DNA of 64,000 nt from Aedes albopictus (GCF_035046485.1 NC_085137.1:10928252-10992251), one strand, 5' to 3'; shown: positions 34,124-45,900, counted from the first letter of the stretch. Program-made: numbers and translations. The notes: generated from the letters alone by a model not told the origin.

Positions 34124-35439
34124 ATGTCTTCGCTTCAGGAGCTAGATATCTCGGCCACTGATAAGGAGCTAATCGTGCAAGCCTACATTCACGACGCTTC
34201 GACGCAGTTCAGAATTGTTAGCACCCGCGCGTCCAGGTTTGGCGAGCAACGTACCGGCTATTTGGGGGATCATTTTCTGCTGAAGTTCACGGTGCTGGTG
34301 ACAAACGACGATGTAGTCGACGGGATGCTGGAGATTGAGGCGTTCGCCAAGGCTTTGCCTAAGGCGATTCCCTCGCTGGCCAGATACCTGGAGGAGACGG
34401 AAGCCTTCTCGAAGGAAGCAAAGCTTTTCCAGGAGTTGATTCCCAGGTATTATCGAGGTCCAAAAAGTTTAATGGTCAACTAAATCTCCCTATTTCCAGA
34501 CTACAGAAATTGGGTCGTTTCGCACCGGAACCATTGTTTTCGGCACCGAGTGGCGAGCTGATTGTGTTCCGCAATTTGAAGCTGGAGGGATTCCGAACGT
34601 TGCAGAACAACGATGGGCTGTTCGACTTGGTTCATCTGGAGCAGGCTTTGAGAGTGCTGGCTAGGATGCATGCCGCTTGTTGGGCGTTAGAGAAGCAATG
34701 TGCCAAGTCGGTAACGGAGCTATATCCGACAGTATTGGATGAGAATTCGTGGATTGCAAAGGATAACTATCCTCGCGCGAAGGAATTGGAAAACAACATT
34801 GGTACGTTGTTGGCTTTGGTTCGGCACCACGAGAAAAACGGCAAACGCAGAGCGGATCTCGTGGAGAATTTACCGAATTGTGTTCGGCAGATCTACGAGC
34901 TGGTGAAGACTTCCAACGTGTATAGAAATGTGTTTAGCCATGCTGATCTCTGGAACAATAACGTAATGTTCCGCTACTCGGAGCATGGAAGTCCGATGGA
35001 TTGCCTGTTGGTAGACTTTCAGTTGTCCCGGTACGTTCCTCCGGCGTACGATTTTAATATGTTGTTGAGTTTAACCATGACCAGCGGATACCGAAGGAGG
35101 CATTTGAGCTTCCTGCAAGGATATTACTATCAATCGTTGAGGATGGAACTCACTCGGCATGGGATGGTGATCGAAGATATTTTAACTGAGGAAGATTTCC
35201 GAGTGTCATGTCAACTATACAGAAAAGCGGGAGCCATTGACAGTTTTCTTATCAATCTCATAACATTGCTACCGAAGGACGCATTGGATGATATATTTTC
35301 ATCGGCTGAAAAGTACGAACACTTTTCAGCAGAGTCGAAAACGGCCGTATGTTTGAAGGCTTTCGATGAAAGCTTGGCCTACCGGACTCGGATGATTGAC
35401 ATAATTGAAAATATAGTTGATACATTTGAGCTTCAGTAA
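34124..35439 (+). CDS. EcKL, ecdysteroid kinase-like (CHK), one intron
   Basis: Exon 1 34124-34446 and exon 2 34500-35439, with a 53-bp GT...TTTCCAG intron (34447-34499), phase 2, splitting an Arg codon. Joined length is 420 aa, starting MSSLQELDIS; the frame opens slightly upstream, but only from a TTG. Features: K76 in AFAKALP, E98 in FSKEAK, hinge LIVFRNLKLEGF, catalytic loop SHADLWNNN (254-262), D280 in LVDFQ. The loop has Ala256 where the other three genes have Gly (HGD). The invariant His, Asp257 and Asn262 remain, so activity is plausible but may be altered. The intron lies just after LIP, where the gene at 20371-21615 reads FPRMQ without interruption. Closest relative in the window is that gene, although it is on the opposite strand 13 kb away. 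Confidence 0.95.
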
Positions 35440-35623
35440 AGAGCAAACGGGGCTTGCGAACGAGCGGGGTGTCCTGCGTAAAAAATCATTCTGAGTTTAC
35501 GAAACTCTACTGAAGGTGGAAGGGATCCGCCATATTGCAACGCGAGGTTTGCATGTTTTAAATTTTAAAGAGATTTTCAAATAATCAATGCAGGTGTGTA
35601 CCAAATTGAACATCTATCCCAGG

Positions 35624-36072
35624 TACCCGACTAGAGTATTGTAACAAAAATATAACACACTCCTAACAAACCATGATACTTATAACTCATTGTGATATAA
35701 TCATGTTCAACATCCTTGATGTTTTCAAAATAATGTAACTCAATTACATCACATTATGTTATAAATGTTGTTTGATAACTCATTGTGTTATAATTTAGTT
35801 TTTAGTTTAATTGAGTCTTCGGCAAAATTATATCAAATTTTGATAGAAAATAGCAATATCGAAGATGAAATTCATATCACATTTTGTTATAATTTTGATC
35901 TGTTTATAACAAAATAGGTTATTATCTTGATTAGCCCCTTGTACTTTTTGTTACAATTTTAGTTATTTTAACATCACCCTGCATCTAGTTTATAACATAA
36001 TAAGTTACAGAAAAATATTATAACATCATAACATAATATGATATAAACTTGATATAATTTTCTAGTCGGGTA
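35624..36072. mobile_element. MITE with TACCCGACTAGA termini, TTATAAC-rich
   Basis: TACCCGACTAGA at the left and TCTAGTCGGGTA at the right are perfect inverted ends, and the 449-bp interior is full of TTATAAC, GTTATAA, AACATAATG and related words in both orientations. No open frame. Confidence 0.8.
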
Positions 36073-39000
36073 TGCAATCAAAAACTGTTGATAATTTGCA
36101 ATCATAGCAACCCATGTCTTTAGTTCGTAAACACTGAATAAAATTTCAAACATTTAGACGTGCAATTTATGGCGATTTATCAATTTTCGAACCTAATATC
36201 GTTTGATTGCATCCTTTTCCAACCATTATCACACTTCCCAAGTAACAATCTTAATTCTATTTGGTTTTATTTGTTTTTATGATAGTTTTATCGGAACATT
36301 GCATATTCTAGTTGATCTTATCGGAGTCTCAGCTGAGCACAACTATTCTTCGTCAATATGTGGTTTTAAAAACACTTCCAAGAATACTTGAGGTTCAGTT
36401 CATAAAACCATAAACACAACAAGAACTGTTGAACTTATTTTCAGTTTTATAAGGTTCTTGTAGTTATCTTCAATCATCCGTTCTTGATCAAGAGCAACTG
36501 TTCTCGCATGAGAACAGTTTGGTACATGAAAAATACAAGAAAAAACTGAAGCATCAGATTTTGATTCTCATCGTTCCATTATTGCTGCCAATCAAGAACA
36601 CCTACCCGGAAAACCAACCGCAACGCGGTGCAGTGCCAAGTTCCTCCGGTTGCAGCATTCGAAATGAGGTGGGTATGGTCATCTAGGACGTCGTTTCCCG
36701 TGCAATCGGGGTTCCAATCATCGATCTTCAAAATCAACAACTACTTACCTGTTGGAAGTGCTGACCAGAGGAATGAGGCACTGCACCGCATCAAGGCCGG
36801 TTATCGAAAAAGGTCTGCCTGGTTGGCAACGGTACCGGGCTGATAAATAAATTCATCGGACGAGATTCACAAAATCCACCGCGGTGCGATAATTTATTGT
36901 TTATTTACAATTTGGCGTACATGTTTTATGACGTCCTTGGCGGAGTTTGCATAAACCTATATCAAGAACGTTATAAACCTGAGTACTCTTGAGTAATACT
37001 TCTTACCCTTGCATAAGATGAAATAAATTTAAGGCGTTCTGGATGGAGGCCAACCAGGCTGCATTGAGAACGTTATAAATCCTAGTATTCTTGAGTTATG
37101 CTTTTAGCTCTTTAGACGATCTTATGGTGATGTTGATTAAAACCATCGATGATGGACCGACCACCGGCCTAGATTTCAATGGAAGCCATGTTGAGAAAAC
37201 TCATGAGCAATGTTCGCATGACCAGGAATAATATTTTTAAATATTTTATTAGTGCGTTATAATGGAAGCGCGTTGCAATTTTTGGAAGTATCTTGCAACA
37301 TATATATGATGAATTTCGCTTGGCATTTGGCATCCTTGTTACACCACGGAAATATTTCCAATTTGTGTAATAAATTAATCCCGATTACAATAATGTGTCA
37401 TTTTCATTGTGTTTTTAATTTCAATTTAATTCACCAAACTTTTCTGTCGACATAAAAGCTGCATCAACAACAACACTGACAAATTTATTATCGTTTTATC
37501 GTGCACTTGAAGAATTCTACAAGGAGAGAGCAATTCGCCTTGAGGACAACTTGGGAAGTACAACAAGTTTTAAGAGAAATTTAAAAACAACTCTCCAAGA
37601 GCATCTTAGGATGGGCCTCTTTGGTCTTATGGCGGGTTTATGGTTGAGTTGATGTCGTGTTGCAGAGCAATTTGGTTTATGCATGGTTTTAAAGAACAGG
37701 TGTTGAAGAATACTTCAAAAGCATTATAAAATTAATTTTGTTACTTGGGTTATCATGTACATCCTGCTTGGCCCCGGAAAATATTAACAAACCAACAACA
37801 AACCCATTCCAGCAGATACCTAGAAGCACAACTTAACAATTTTAGAGATTTTTGACGAAGTGCATCATAATAAATATCTCAGCCGTCTGTCAACCAATTT
37901 TGGGATCACTTGGCACCAAATTAAAGCTACAACATCCTAGTAGAACGCTTTTGATTCTTATTTGGATTGGACATTTGGTTACTGAGATATCTTTCGAAGA
38001 GTAATTTCAGTAAATTCCTTTTAGCCGAAAGTTGCGGGACCCATGCAAACCCATGCATGGGCCACATCAAACCGTGACTTTTTATATAATTTGATGAATA
38101 ATCAGCAGGAAAATATAATCAGACCACATTAGAGACTTCCGGTGGTATTGCAGAGGCAGCGTTGGGTGCTTCGCCGGAATTACGAGAGGCTTATATTTTC
38201 AGTTCTGCCCCTACGTTGAACATAAGTGCCATCAATAAGTTTCCCAATTCGATGATGACTTTGATGGAATTCTTACTTTTCTGAATAAAGTATTCATGAA
38301 CATTTCGACTTGCGTCAACGGAAAGATCATGAGTACATATTCGACGAGAAAGGCAATATCATCACTAGGTGGATTGATGTGGTTTTTAATTATTATATTT
38401 GCTTGCCATCATACAAGAGCTACAATTATAAATGACTCAAGGTCGAACTGAAGATCATTCTACATCATATAAATACTACATTCTCTTCTTAGAATGCTCC
38501 TAAAATGTATCACAGTTTCTCTAAGATCATGTGAAGATAAGTGAAGCAAGTAAAAAGCATTATTAGAGTACAGGACATGGTTTTGGCCAGTCTAAGGTAA
38601 ATTATTTTTCAATAAATAATGCTTCCTTGACCTCATATAAAGTGCATACTAGCAGGTTATTGTTTTCAATAAAATTTTAAATTACAAATTACAAATAAAC
38701 AGGCATTTTGTTAAAACTAAAAATATGTTAAATAGTAGCTTTGAATCTATAAAATGAGGAAAAAATGCTCTCAAGTACTTCAGAACTAAATTATTCGACT
38801 AATTAAGAGATATTAGACAAAGTGTATCTCGATGAGTTTCTTATCCAAATGTTAACTTTTGGTGCTTAACAAAAGATACAATATTCCAGAATAAGTAAGC
38901 TATTTTTTAAGCATTCCATACAAGAATCTAGAAGGGGCTGACATTTCTGGTAGTTTTGCCAATGGTCAATGATGCTATTTTGGAAACCAGTCCACTTGAT

Positions 39001-39220
39001 GCCAAAATCCACAATATTTTCTAATCATTCATAATAAATATGTTAAATACAAACAATACAACAATAATTTCAATAAGTTCAAGAAGGGTTATGTTCACCA
39101 TAGGTGGATTAAATCGGGTTTTTGATCTGTATCAACAATATTTTTAGCCCTTGGCTAGTTCATCTGGGGAACCACCCATTACTTTCCTTCCGAAGGAAGA
39201 ACTCACATTTTGGGAGTTTG
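36073..39220. other. 3 kb without a recognised gene
   Basis: AT-rich. The segment 36600-36845 is less AT-rich and open in frame (ending LATVPG), but it has no domain, start context or splice support. The rest shows no repeats with clear ends. Confidence 0.4.
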
Positions 39221-39227
39221 TCGGAAG

Positions 39228-39288
39228 TGGATTCGATCCCAGGTCCTCGGCGTGATAGTCACGTGTTTAACTATCACACCAGATCCCC
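39228..39288 (-). repeat. tRNA-Asp-like SINE module
   Basis: Minus strand: A-box-like CTGGTGTGATAGTTAAA, an anticodon-loop-like GACTATCACGCCG and B-box GGGATCGAATCC. The same module occurs at 58810-58879. Mismatched stems argue against a functional tRNA. Confidence 0.6.
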
Positions 39289-39675
39289 AACGCAAATTCT
39301 TGCTATTAAAATTCTCATAAAAGGTCAAAGCTTGAAAACTTTCTAAATTTCCACTATGGCCATAACTGTTACACTTACCCTATTTTTTAGCTCAAGAATT
39401 CGCACGGGAGAAGTAGCGAATCCGGTGATCCCATTTCGATACTATACGACGGCGTCACAGCACACAGGGCCTGGCATAGGGCCTAGAGGGCGTGTAAGTT
39501 CGCAGTCAAAATCTATTTGAAAGGATCTTTTACTTCTAACAATGGAACTGACGCCCTATCCGGACGGAGTGTGGATCCTCGGAAACGACAGAATCGCGCC
39601 AGGTAAAATCTTTCCGTTTCTCGACCAAGTTAACTTTGTTCACGTCGAGGAGGTGAAGACGACTGTCGAGGTGTG

Positions 39676-39839
39676 TGTAGTGGCAATCCCTGCTCGGTGT
39701 AACTGCCGAACCCTCTTTAGTATTCGAATATGAATATGATCATATCATATAATAAAGTTTAGTCTTCACTTGACTACGAACGTACTCGGACACAGTTGTT
39801 ATTCATAATGAAGAACGTCTCGATTAGCTCGTTATAACA
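39676..39839 (+). repeat. 5' LTR
   Basis: Contains an AATAAAG polyadenylation-like signal and the palindromic ATATGATCATAT block. Differs from the 3' LTR at 39693 (C versus T at 41435). Confidence 0.88.
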
Positions 39840-41417
39840 GTGTCGACGAGGAGAAATGTAGCTTCAACTTGCTGCACGTTTCGCGACCGCAGGTGTAAAT
39901 ATCACCTTTTGGCGTGAACTTTTCGTGCAAATTGTTTTTTGTTTGGCGACAAGCGTGCATATTGATTTTTTTTTATTTTGTGTGTGGTGCATTTTATTGA
40001 TTTTATTTCAAGTACATATATCATTCTTTAGTACATTTTTTTCGCGTTACGTATGTGTATGTGTTTTGTTGCGTAATATTTGTTTTTGCTTTTTTTTCAA
40101 TTTTTGAGGATAAATAAGTGCATCGGTTTATTTTGATAATTTTCAACGTCAATAATGTAATGTTCACGACCGCCGGTAATTCATTACTTTTGGCGTGAAT
40201 TAGACAGTGAGATTTTTTTAGTGACGGTGCGCCGGTGAAACTTGGTGTTTTAATGCTTGCAACTTTCACGACCGCTGGCGTTTATTCGTTTTTTGGCGTG
40301 ATTTTGTTTGTTGCTTTTTATGTAATATTTTTTGTGATTGTGTACGAACAGTTGTGCATTAAAAAAACTGCTAGGTCAGCCGTACTGCTTTCATCGTCCT
40401 ATTTGTGGTGTAACTTAGCGTACGCTTTTTATCTTGAATTTGCCACTGTCCATTTTGTTTTTATGAAAGAGGATTTTTTTTTAGTAGTACATTTTTCCGA
40501 TAGGAAAAATTGACTTTTTTGTCCTCTATTTTATTGCCACCATTTGCATAAAACTTTGTTTTATTGAGCACCATTTCCAATTTATCGACTAGACGGAGAG
40601 GAAATCCCGATCATAACCGATTTGATTTAACGATCAACTGTGGCCACCAGACGGTGAAATCGACTGCATATAAATACTGCTTTTGAAGTTGTGTTCGTGT
40701 GCGTAAAGATCCAATAATCTTGACAGCTTAGTGTTTTGGCTAGAAGGCTTAAGAAATTCAAGAAAATGCATTTAGCGCATTTAGTAGATGTTGTGTTATC
40801 GACTCGGTGCATTAAGTTGTCTTTGATGAAGATCGTTTGTTAAGTGCTTCCTGTGCGAGAACTTTGTGTGACCAATACCATGTGATGACCGTTAACCAGT
40901 TGTATTTTATTTACTCGCCACAGTTTTGTTTTTAGTTTCACTCCTTTTGTCGTTTGCTCAATAGGGGTCAACTGCGCAAAGTGCATCGACGTTTATTTGC
41001 TCCTTTGGTACTGGCTTTTTGTCTTGTCGTACCAACCGCATTTGTGGTAGAGTGCACTTGTTTACAACTTTCCAATCCGGAAACGAACGAGAAGGGTATC
41101 ATTAAAAAAGAAATCGCTGCAGGTTGCTGTTTGTCCGGGAGACGATGGACTTGGATTGGATGTAGGAGCTTCAGCTAACACGACGGATTCTGTGTAACAT
41201 TATCTTTAAACGGGGTGCAGTAGAACACAAATATTTCATATTGGATAGCAGCGCCTAAGAGGAGTGTGAAGAAAGGAAGATTTACAAGACAGTGTAACTA
41301 AAAAAATATTAGTATTCGAAATGTGTAAATTATCGATTTTAATATATGTTATTAATTGTTCTTATGTATCTAGCTTAAAGACTTTGCTATTAAGCTGTCA
41401 ACTAAAGGGGGAAGGAT

Positions 41418-41581
41418 TGTAGTGGCAATCCCTGTTCGGTGTAACTGCCGAACCCTCTTTAGTATTCGAATATGAATATGATCATATCATATAATAAAGT
41501 TTAGTCTTCACTTGACTACGAACGTACTCGGACACAGTTGTTATTCATAATGAAGAACGTCTCGATTAGCTCGTTATAACA
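41418..41581 (+). repeat. 3' LTR
   Basis: Near-identical to 39676-39839 and immediately preceded by the purine-rich tract. Confidence 0.88.
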
Positions 41582-41895
41582 GTGTGGTGGAAGCTTTTGA
41601 ACACATTCGAGGATACTGGACTAGTCGAGTCAAGTACAAGACACTGAAGACGACCTTACAGTTGAGGTCGAAATACGTATCTGTCATAGGATGCAAATTC
41701 TTAGTGGAATTCAAAGGAACCGTACTTAACCCGATTTTCTTTTTATTTAACCCGGATATTTCAACGGTGCATCAGCTCATCGGGATCGGTTTCCCCTTAT
41801 CGACAGATGGATCGACATATTGCTCTTGGCTGATGTGCTGCAGCGAGTATCGGGCAGTGGTGATGGCTCTGGAAGATTCTTTGCTACATAGGACA

Positions 41896-42158
41896 CACAG
41901 ACAAACAGACGTAACACTTGTGAAATTTCCATCGACCACGCTTTTAACGATCATTTTAAATTTTCATAGTTGTGGCTTTCACAACTAGAGGCGCGCGCAT
42001 CGTTTTTCTATGCGTTTGACGTTTCACACTAGCGCATTCTGTTGACGATATGGCACAACACAGTGATTCGTGCAACTTTTCCACCAGGTGATGGTAGTGT
42101 GAGCTGGGCGATGGATTTCCATGAAAATCGTTCAAGGTGTTACGTCTGTTTGTCTGTG
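41896..42158. mobile_element. Foldback MITE with ACAGACAAACAGACG termini
   Basis: CACAGACAAACAGACGTAAC at the left is mirrored at 42133-42158. The inner parts of the arms (TTTCCAT/ATGGAAA) match loosely. No coding potential. Confidence 0.7.
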
Positions 42159-42327
42159 GAGGACAGGTGACTTATACCGTTAATAACAGACCTTTTACTA
42201 GAACGAACCTAATTTTATCTATAGATCTGCTCTAACTGCTGTCAAAACGTTCGTTAATCCGATCGGGTCGGATCAGGATCAGTCCCATATCCGACCCAAA
42301 CATGATAAGGTTCGTCAGTTTTGTACT

Positions 42328-42608
42328 TTGCGAAGGGTCCGCACATCGTCATCTACATGATCGACCCACCTATCATGTTCTTGTACCGGTCGGACTGCTC
42401 TCGAGAACCATTTTTATCAGGTTGTTATCCGACATGCCGATGACGTAACCTGCCCACCGTAGGATCCAGATTTCCACGGTGTGGACGATTGTAGGTTCTC
42501 TCAGCAGCTGATGCAGCTCGTGGCTCATTCGTCTTTTCCAAGTCCCGTCTTTCATCTGCACTCAACTGTAGATCGTACGCAAAACCTTCCGCTCAAAAAC
42601 CCAAAGGA
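42328..42608 (-). mobile_element. 3' fragment of second LINE family
   Basis: Minus-strand translation reads HELHQLLREPTIVHTVEI and LRWAGYVIGM, matching the decayed LINE at 25055-28463. Truncated at both ends. Confidence 0.8.
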
Positions 42609-43020
42609 CATCTCTGAAACTCTCTGGAGTACCCCTGAAACACCTATGAAACTGCTACAACACTACTGAAAGCCTCTGTAACGCCTCTGGAACCCCTTGA
42701 AAACTCATGGAACGCCGCCCTCAAATTCCCATGAAATCACTTGAGTCCTCCTGGCGCCTAAAAGATCTTAAAACCCCTTGAATACCTCTGACATCTCCTG
42801 GAACAACCCTGTGCCACATCTGAAATCTTTGGAACGCTCCTAAATTCACATGGAACACCTCTGTAACGCCCCTGAAACTCCTTGGCACAACCCTGTACCG
42901 CCTCTGAAACCTCCTGGATCGCCTCTGAAATTACCTGGAACACCCTTGTAACGCTTGCAATCTCTTAAAATCCCCTGGAACGCAACTGGAACGCCCCTGA
43001 AACCCCCATGGATGCGTAAT
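42609..43020. repeat. Degenerate CCTGAAAC-type repeat
   Basis: Copies of ACGCCTCTGAAAC, CTCCTGGAAC and ACCCCTGAAACTCC, same family as 2530-3368 and starting directly at the LINE fragment's edge. Confidence 0.6.
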
Positions 43021-43706
43021 GAAAGTGTCATAAAAATATTCAATGAAATCTCGATGAGAAAGTAACAATGCAAAAGTGTAAAGAACGTTCTCCTGATTAT
43101 TTCGTAACAGCAAGTTGTTAAATTTTATTTTAAGAATCGTGCATGTTTTGTATCTTTAGCGAAACGAACTTTCCATGATTTTGATTTTATTGGAAAATGT
43201 TTATAATTTTGTAAATAAATCGATGCAACATCGTGACACTCATATATATTAGACCTGTTCACTTTGAAACTTTTTTTCTCCGATTCTCCGTGACACATCA
43301 AATTATCAATCCACATGTAAAACCAAGTCTTCAGTCCAAAATTGAGCCAAATTGATGAAGATTTAAAGGTGTATCAAATCGATTTTGTGTTTTTTTAGCC
43401 GTTTTCACAGAAATTTACTAAGAAATTCACAAAATTGATCCGAAAAGATGCCGGAGATACCGTTAAGATATAGTTAGAACAATACTCTACAACTTTGCCG
43501 AAGACACTACGGTGTTTAAATTGCGTATTTCGAAGTTATTCAACAATTTTAGTTAAAAAATCACGAAAAAACACGATATTTTTACGATTTTACATATAAA
43601 AGTCATGTAATTTTACATTGTTTTAGGTGACTAAATTAAATAGCGATTACTACTTTGTATAACGAACATTTCGTCCATACATCGTTTTTGTGTAGGAATA
43701 GGACAG

Positions 43707-44048
43707 ATCGGTGGAGTACTAGATTTGTAGTAATGAGCTGAATTTTAGTATGGTGAGAAGGTCATTTCTCCGTTTCTGCAATGAAATGGTGCAAAAAGCG
43801 TGGGTATTATGATTCCTTGCCTAATTTAATGCTGTTTGAGTAAAGCTTTGGGCAACAGTGTTGTTGTTTTCTCCATTTCTTGCAACATAAACAACATAGT
43901 TATCCAAAGTTTTGCTCAAACAGCATCAAATTAGGCAAGGAATCATAATACCCACGTTTTTTGCACCATTTCATTGCAGAAACGTAGAAATGACCTTCTC
44001 ACCATACTAAAATTCAGCTCATTACTACAAATCTAGTACTACACCGAA
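43707..44048. mobile_element. Young palindrome nested in the larger one
   Basis: Arms of about 160 bp (AGTACTAGATTTGTAGTAAT and its mirror) are about 95% identical by eye, clearly closer than the arms of the host element. The corresponding place in the host's right arm (near 44930) has no such insert, so it arrived later. Confidence 0.85.
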
Positions 44049-44200
44049 CGTGCCCCATTCGTTTTCATTGACTAATTATCAAAAGTATGTCACGTTGATA
44101 CTAAATATCGCACAGAGTTACCAGCACGAATTAAAACAAAGTTACCCATGATTAAGACGTCATGCCATCGTATTCTAATGTCTTTTGATTTAAATATCAG

Positions 44201-44262
44201 AAATGGTGCAGATGGTAAGGCTCGAGCTTGCGGATCAGAAGGTCCCAGGTTCAAGCTCAAAT
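44201..44262 (+). repeat. tRNA-like module, left arm
   Basis: A-box TGGTGCAGATGGTAAGG and B-box-like AGGTTCAAGCTC at tRNA-like spacing. Confidence 0.55.
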
Positions 44263-44730
44263 ACATGATAAACTTTTTTTATTTCTTTTTTTGTAGCAAT
44301 TAGGATGATGAATCTGGTATGACTTACACGCAACCTCCCAAAGAATAATGATCGGGACCTACCAATTAAGCCCATTCCAGGACTAGCTAGATATTTAGTT
44401 TATACTTGTTGACAATAAATCGTGTCGACGAGATCAGCTGGGCGAAATATTGAGCATCTATTTGATAATGATCAATTTAGCTAAAACATTTCAATACGAT
44501 GATGGAACTGCTTCTGGATGCAACATTTTACAGACAACTGTGGGTGGAGCTTATTTGTTATCTATCTACCCATAAATCAGCACAACTACACGATGAAGGG
44601 AAACTTCATTCTTACTATGCACTCTACGGTTCCGAAACAATGTTATGATGCCAAATTGCAATGAGATGCAGTGCGTAGTTTCATCAACTTATAGCAGGAT
44701 CGAGACGCAAAAAAATGCTATTCCAGGACT

Positions 44731-44795
44731 CGAACCTTGAATCTTCGAATCCATAATCTCATGCTCAACCAACTGCACCAAATTTAAACTGATGC
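44731..44795 (-). repeat. tRNA-like module, right arm
   Basis: On the minus strand A-box TGGTGCAGTTGG and B-box GGTTCGAGTCC are canonical, and spacing fits polymerase III. Mirror image of the module at 44201-44262. A complete cloverleaf is not evident. Confidence 0.6.
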
Positions 44796-45894
44796 AGATG
44801 AGACAAAGAAGTGTAATGACGTTTAAATCATGGGTAACTTTGTTTTATTTTATGCTGGCAACTCTGTACAATTTTTAGTATCAACGTGACAAACTTTTGA
44901 TAATTAGTCAATGAAAACGAATTTCTACACTAAAATGATGTATGGACGAAATGTTCGTAACACATAGGAGCAATAGCTCATAAAATTAGTCACCTAAAAC
45001 AATGTAAAATTTACATGACTTTTACATGAAAAATCGTAAAAATTTTGTATTTTTTGGTGATTTTTTAACGAAAATTGTTGAATAACTTTGAAATACGCAA
45101 TTTAAACACCGTAGTGTCTTCGGCAAAGTTGTAGAGTATTGTTCTAACTATATTTTAACGGTATTTTCGGTACCTTTTTGGTGCAATTTTCTGGATATTG
45201 AAGTACATTTTCGTGAAAATACCTTTAAACCTTTATCAATTTGGCTCATTTTTGGACTGAAACCTTGTTTTTGCATGTGGATTGATAATTTGATGTGACA
45301 CGGGTAGGTCAAAAAAAGTGAACAGGTCTAATATATATGCTTCAATATCTGCCGTTAAAATGAGGCAAGAAGTGATTTGGAATTTTTCGACTGGAACTAG
45401 ATGTTGGTGCGTTGAAACCGGCCAAAACCCATGGCCGAAATGTTTAAGCATTAAGCCTGAGATAGCCGTTTCAATGCACTATAATTACTTAAGTTCGATT
45501 TACGAAACAACTTTCAGAAATTATTCAACATTTGGATAATGTTCAACAATTGGTGAATTACTCAATTTATCTGTGTTATTGATGTTTTTAGACATTTCAG
45601 TCTTGTGGCGGTCCGGCTCAGTCTTTGCTTTCAATCAGCCTCAGGCGATTTAGCACACCGCAGCAACTTTCATCTACTAATTCTGTTGTGAGGTCACGTA
45701 CCAGCGGAAGTTGGTATGATCACTAGTGAGGGTTTCAAGAGTTACCCCACTATGGTCTTAGCACAACCCTGAGATTTCGACACGACCGGGAGTCGAACCC
45801 CCAGTCTTATCTAGGTAAAGATATTCAACTAAATGAATGAATTCTTTTCGTTCTACTTGAGTACACTTGACGTAATAGTCTTAGGTAACTAAGT

Positions 45895-45900
45895 TTTATT
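45895..45900 (-). terminator. Poly(A) signal for gene ending at 45962
   Basis: AATAAA on the minus strand 62 nt past the stop. Confidence 0.55.

Larger units (their letters stand above)
39676..41581. mobile_element. Miniature LTR retroelement with intact ends
   Basis: Two 164-bp LTRs (TGTAGTGG...TTATAACA) differ at one base by eye. They are flanked by a 5-bp target duplication GTGTG (39671-39675 and 41582-41586). A purine-rich AAAGGGGGAAGGA tract directly precedes the 3' LTR. The 1.58-kb interior is T-rich and has no gag or pol, so the element must depend on another for proteins. Terminal dinucleotides, LTR size and duplication length fit a Ty1/copia-type parent, but no primer-binding site matching a whole tRNA 3' end was recognised. 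Coding-strand direction is inferred as plus from the purine tract. Its insertion interrupts a 39542-41636 open frame of unknown nature. Confidence 0.88.
43241..45339. mobile_element. 2.1-kb palindromic element with tRNA-like modules
   Basis: CATATATATTAGACCTGTTC at the left is mirrored at the right end. The arms stay complementary inward past GACACATCAAATTATCAATC, CGTAGTGTCTTCGGCAAAG and the GACTAATTATCAAAAGT block to a tRNA-like module on each arm (44201-44262 plus, 44731-44795 minus). The spacer between them is about 470 bp. The left arm is interrupted by a separate palindrome at about 43699-44057. No coding capacity. Confidence 0.85.

Noticed and set aside
40954..41178. 74-codon frame inside the LTR element as a secreted protein
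   Set aside because: It has a hydrophobic stretch (LAFCLVVPTAFVVECTC) but no ATG at its start, lies in a non-coding T-rich interior and resembles no gag, pol or env domain.
45781..45818. Another tRNA-like module
   Set aside because: A good B-box (minus strand GGTTCGACTCC) is visible but no A-box at proper spacing.
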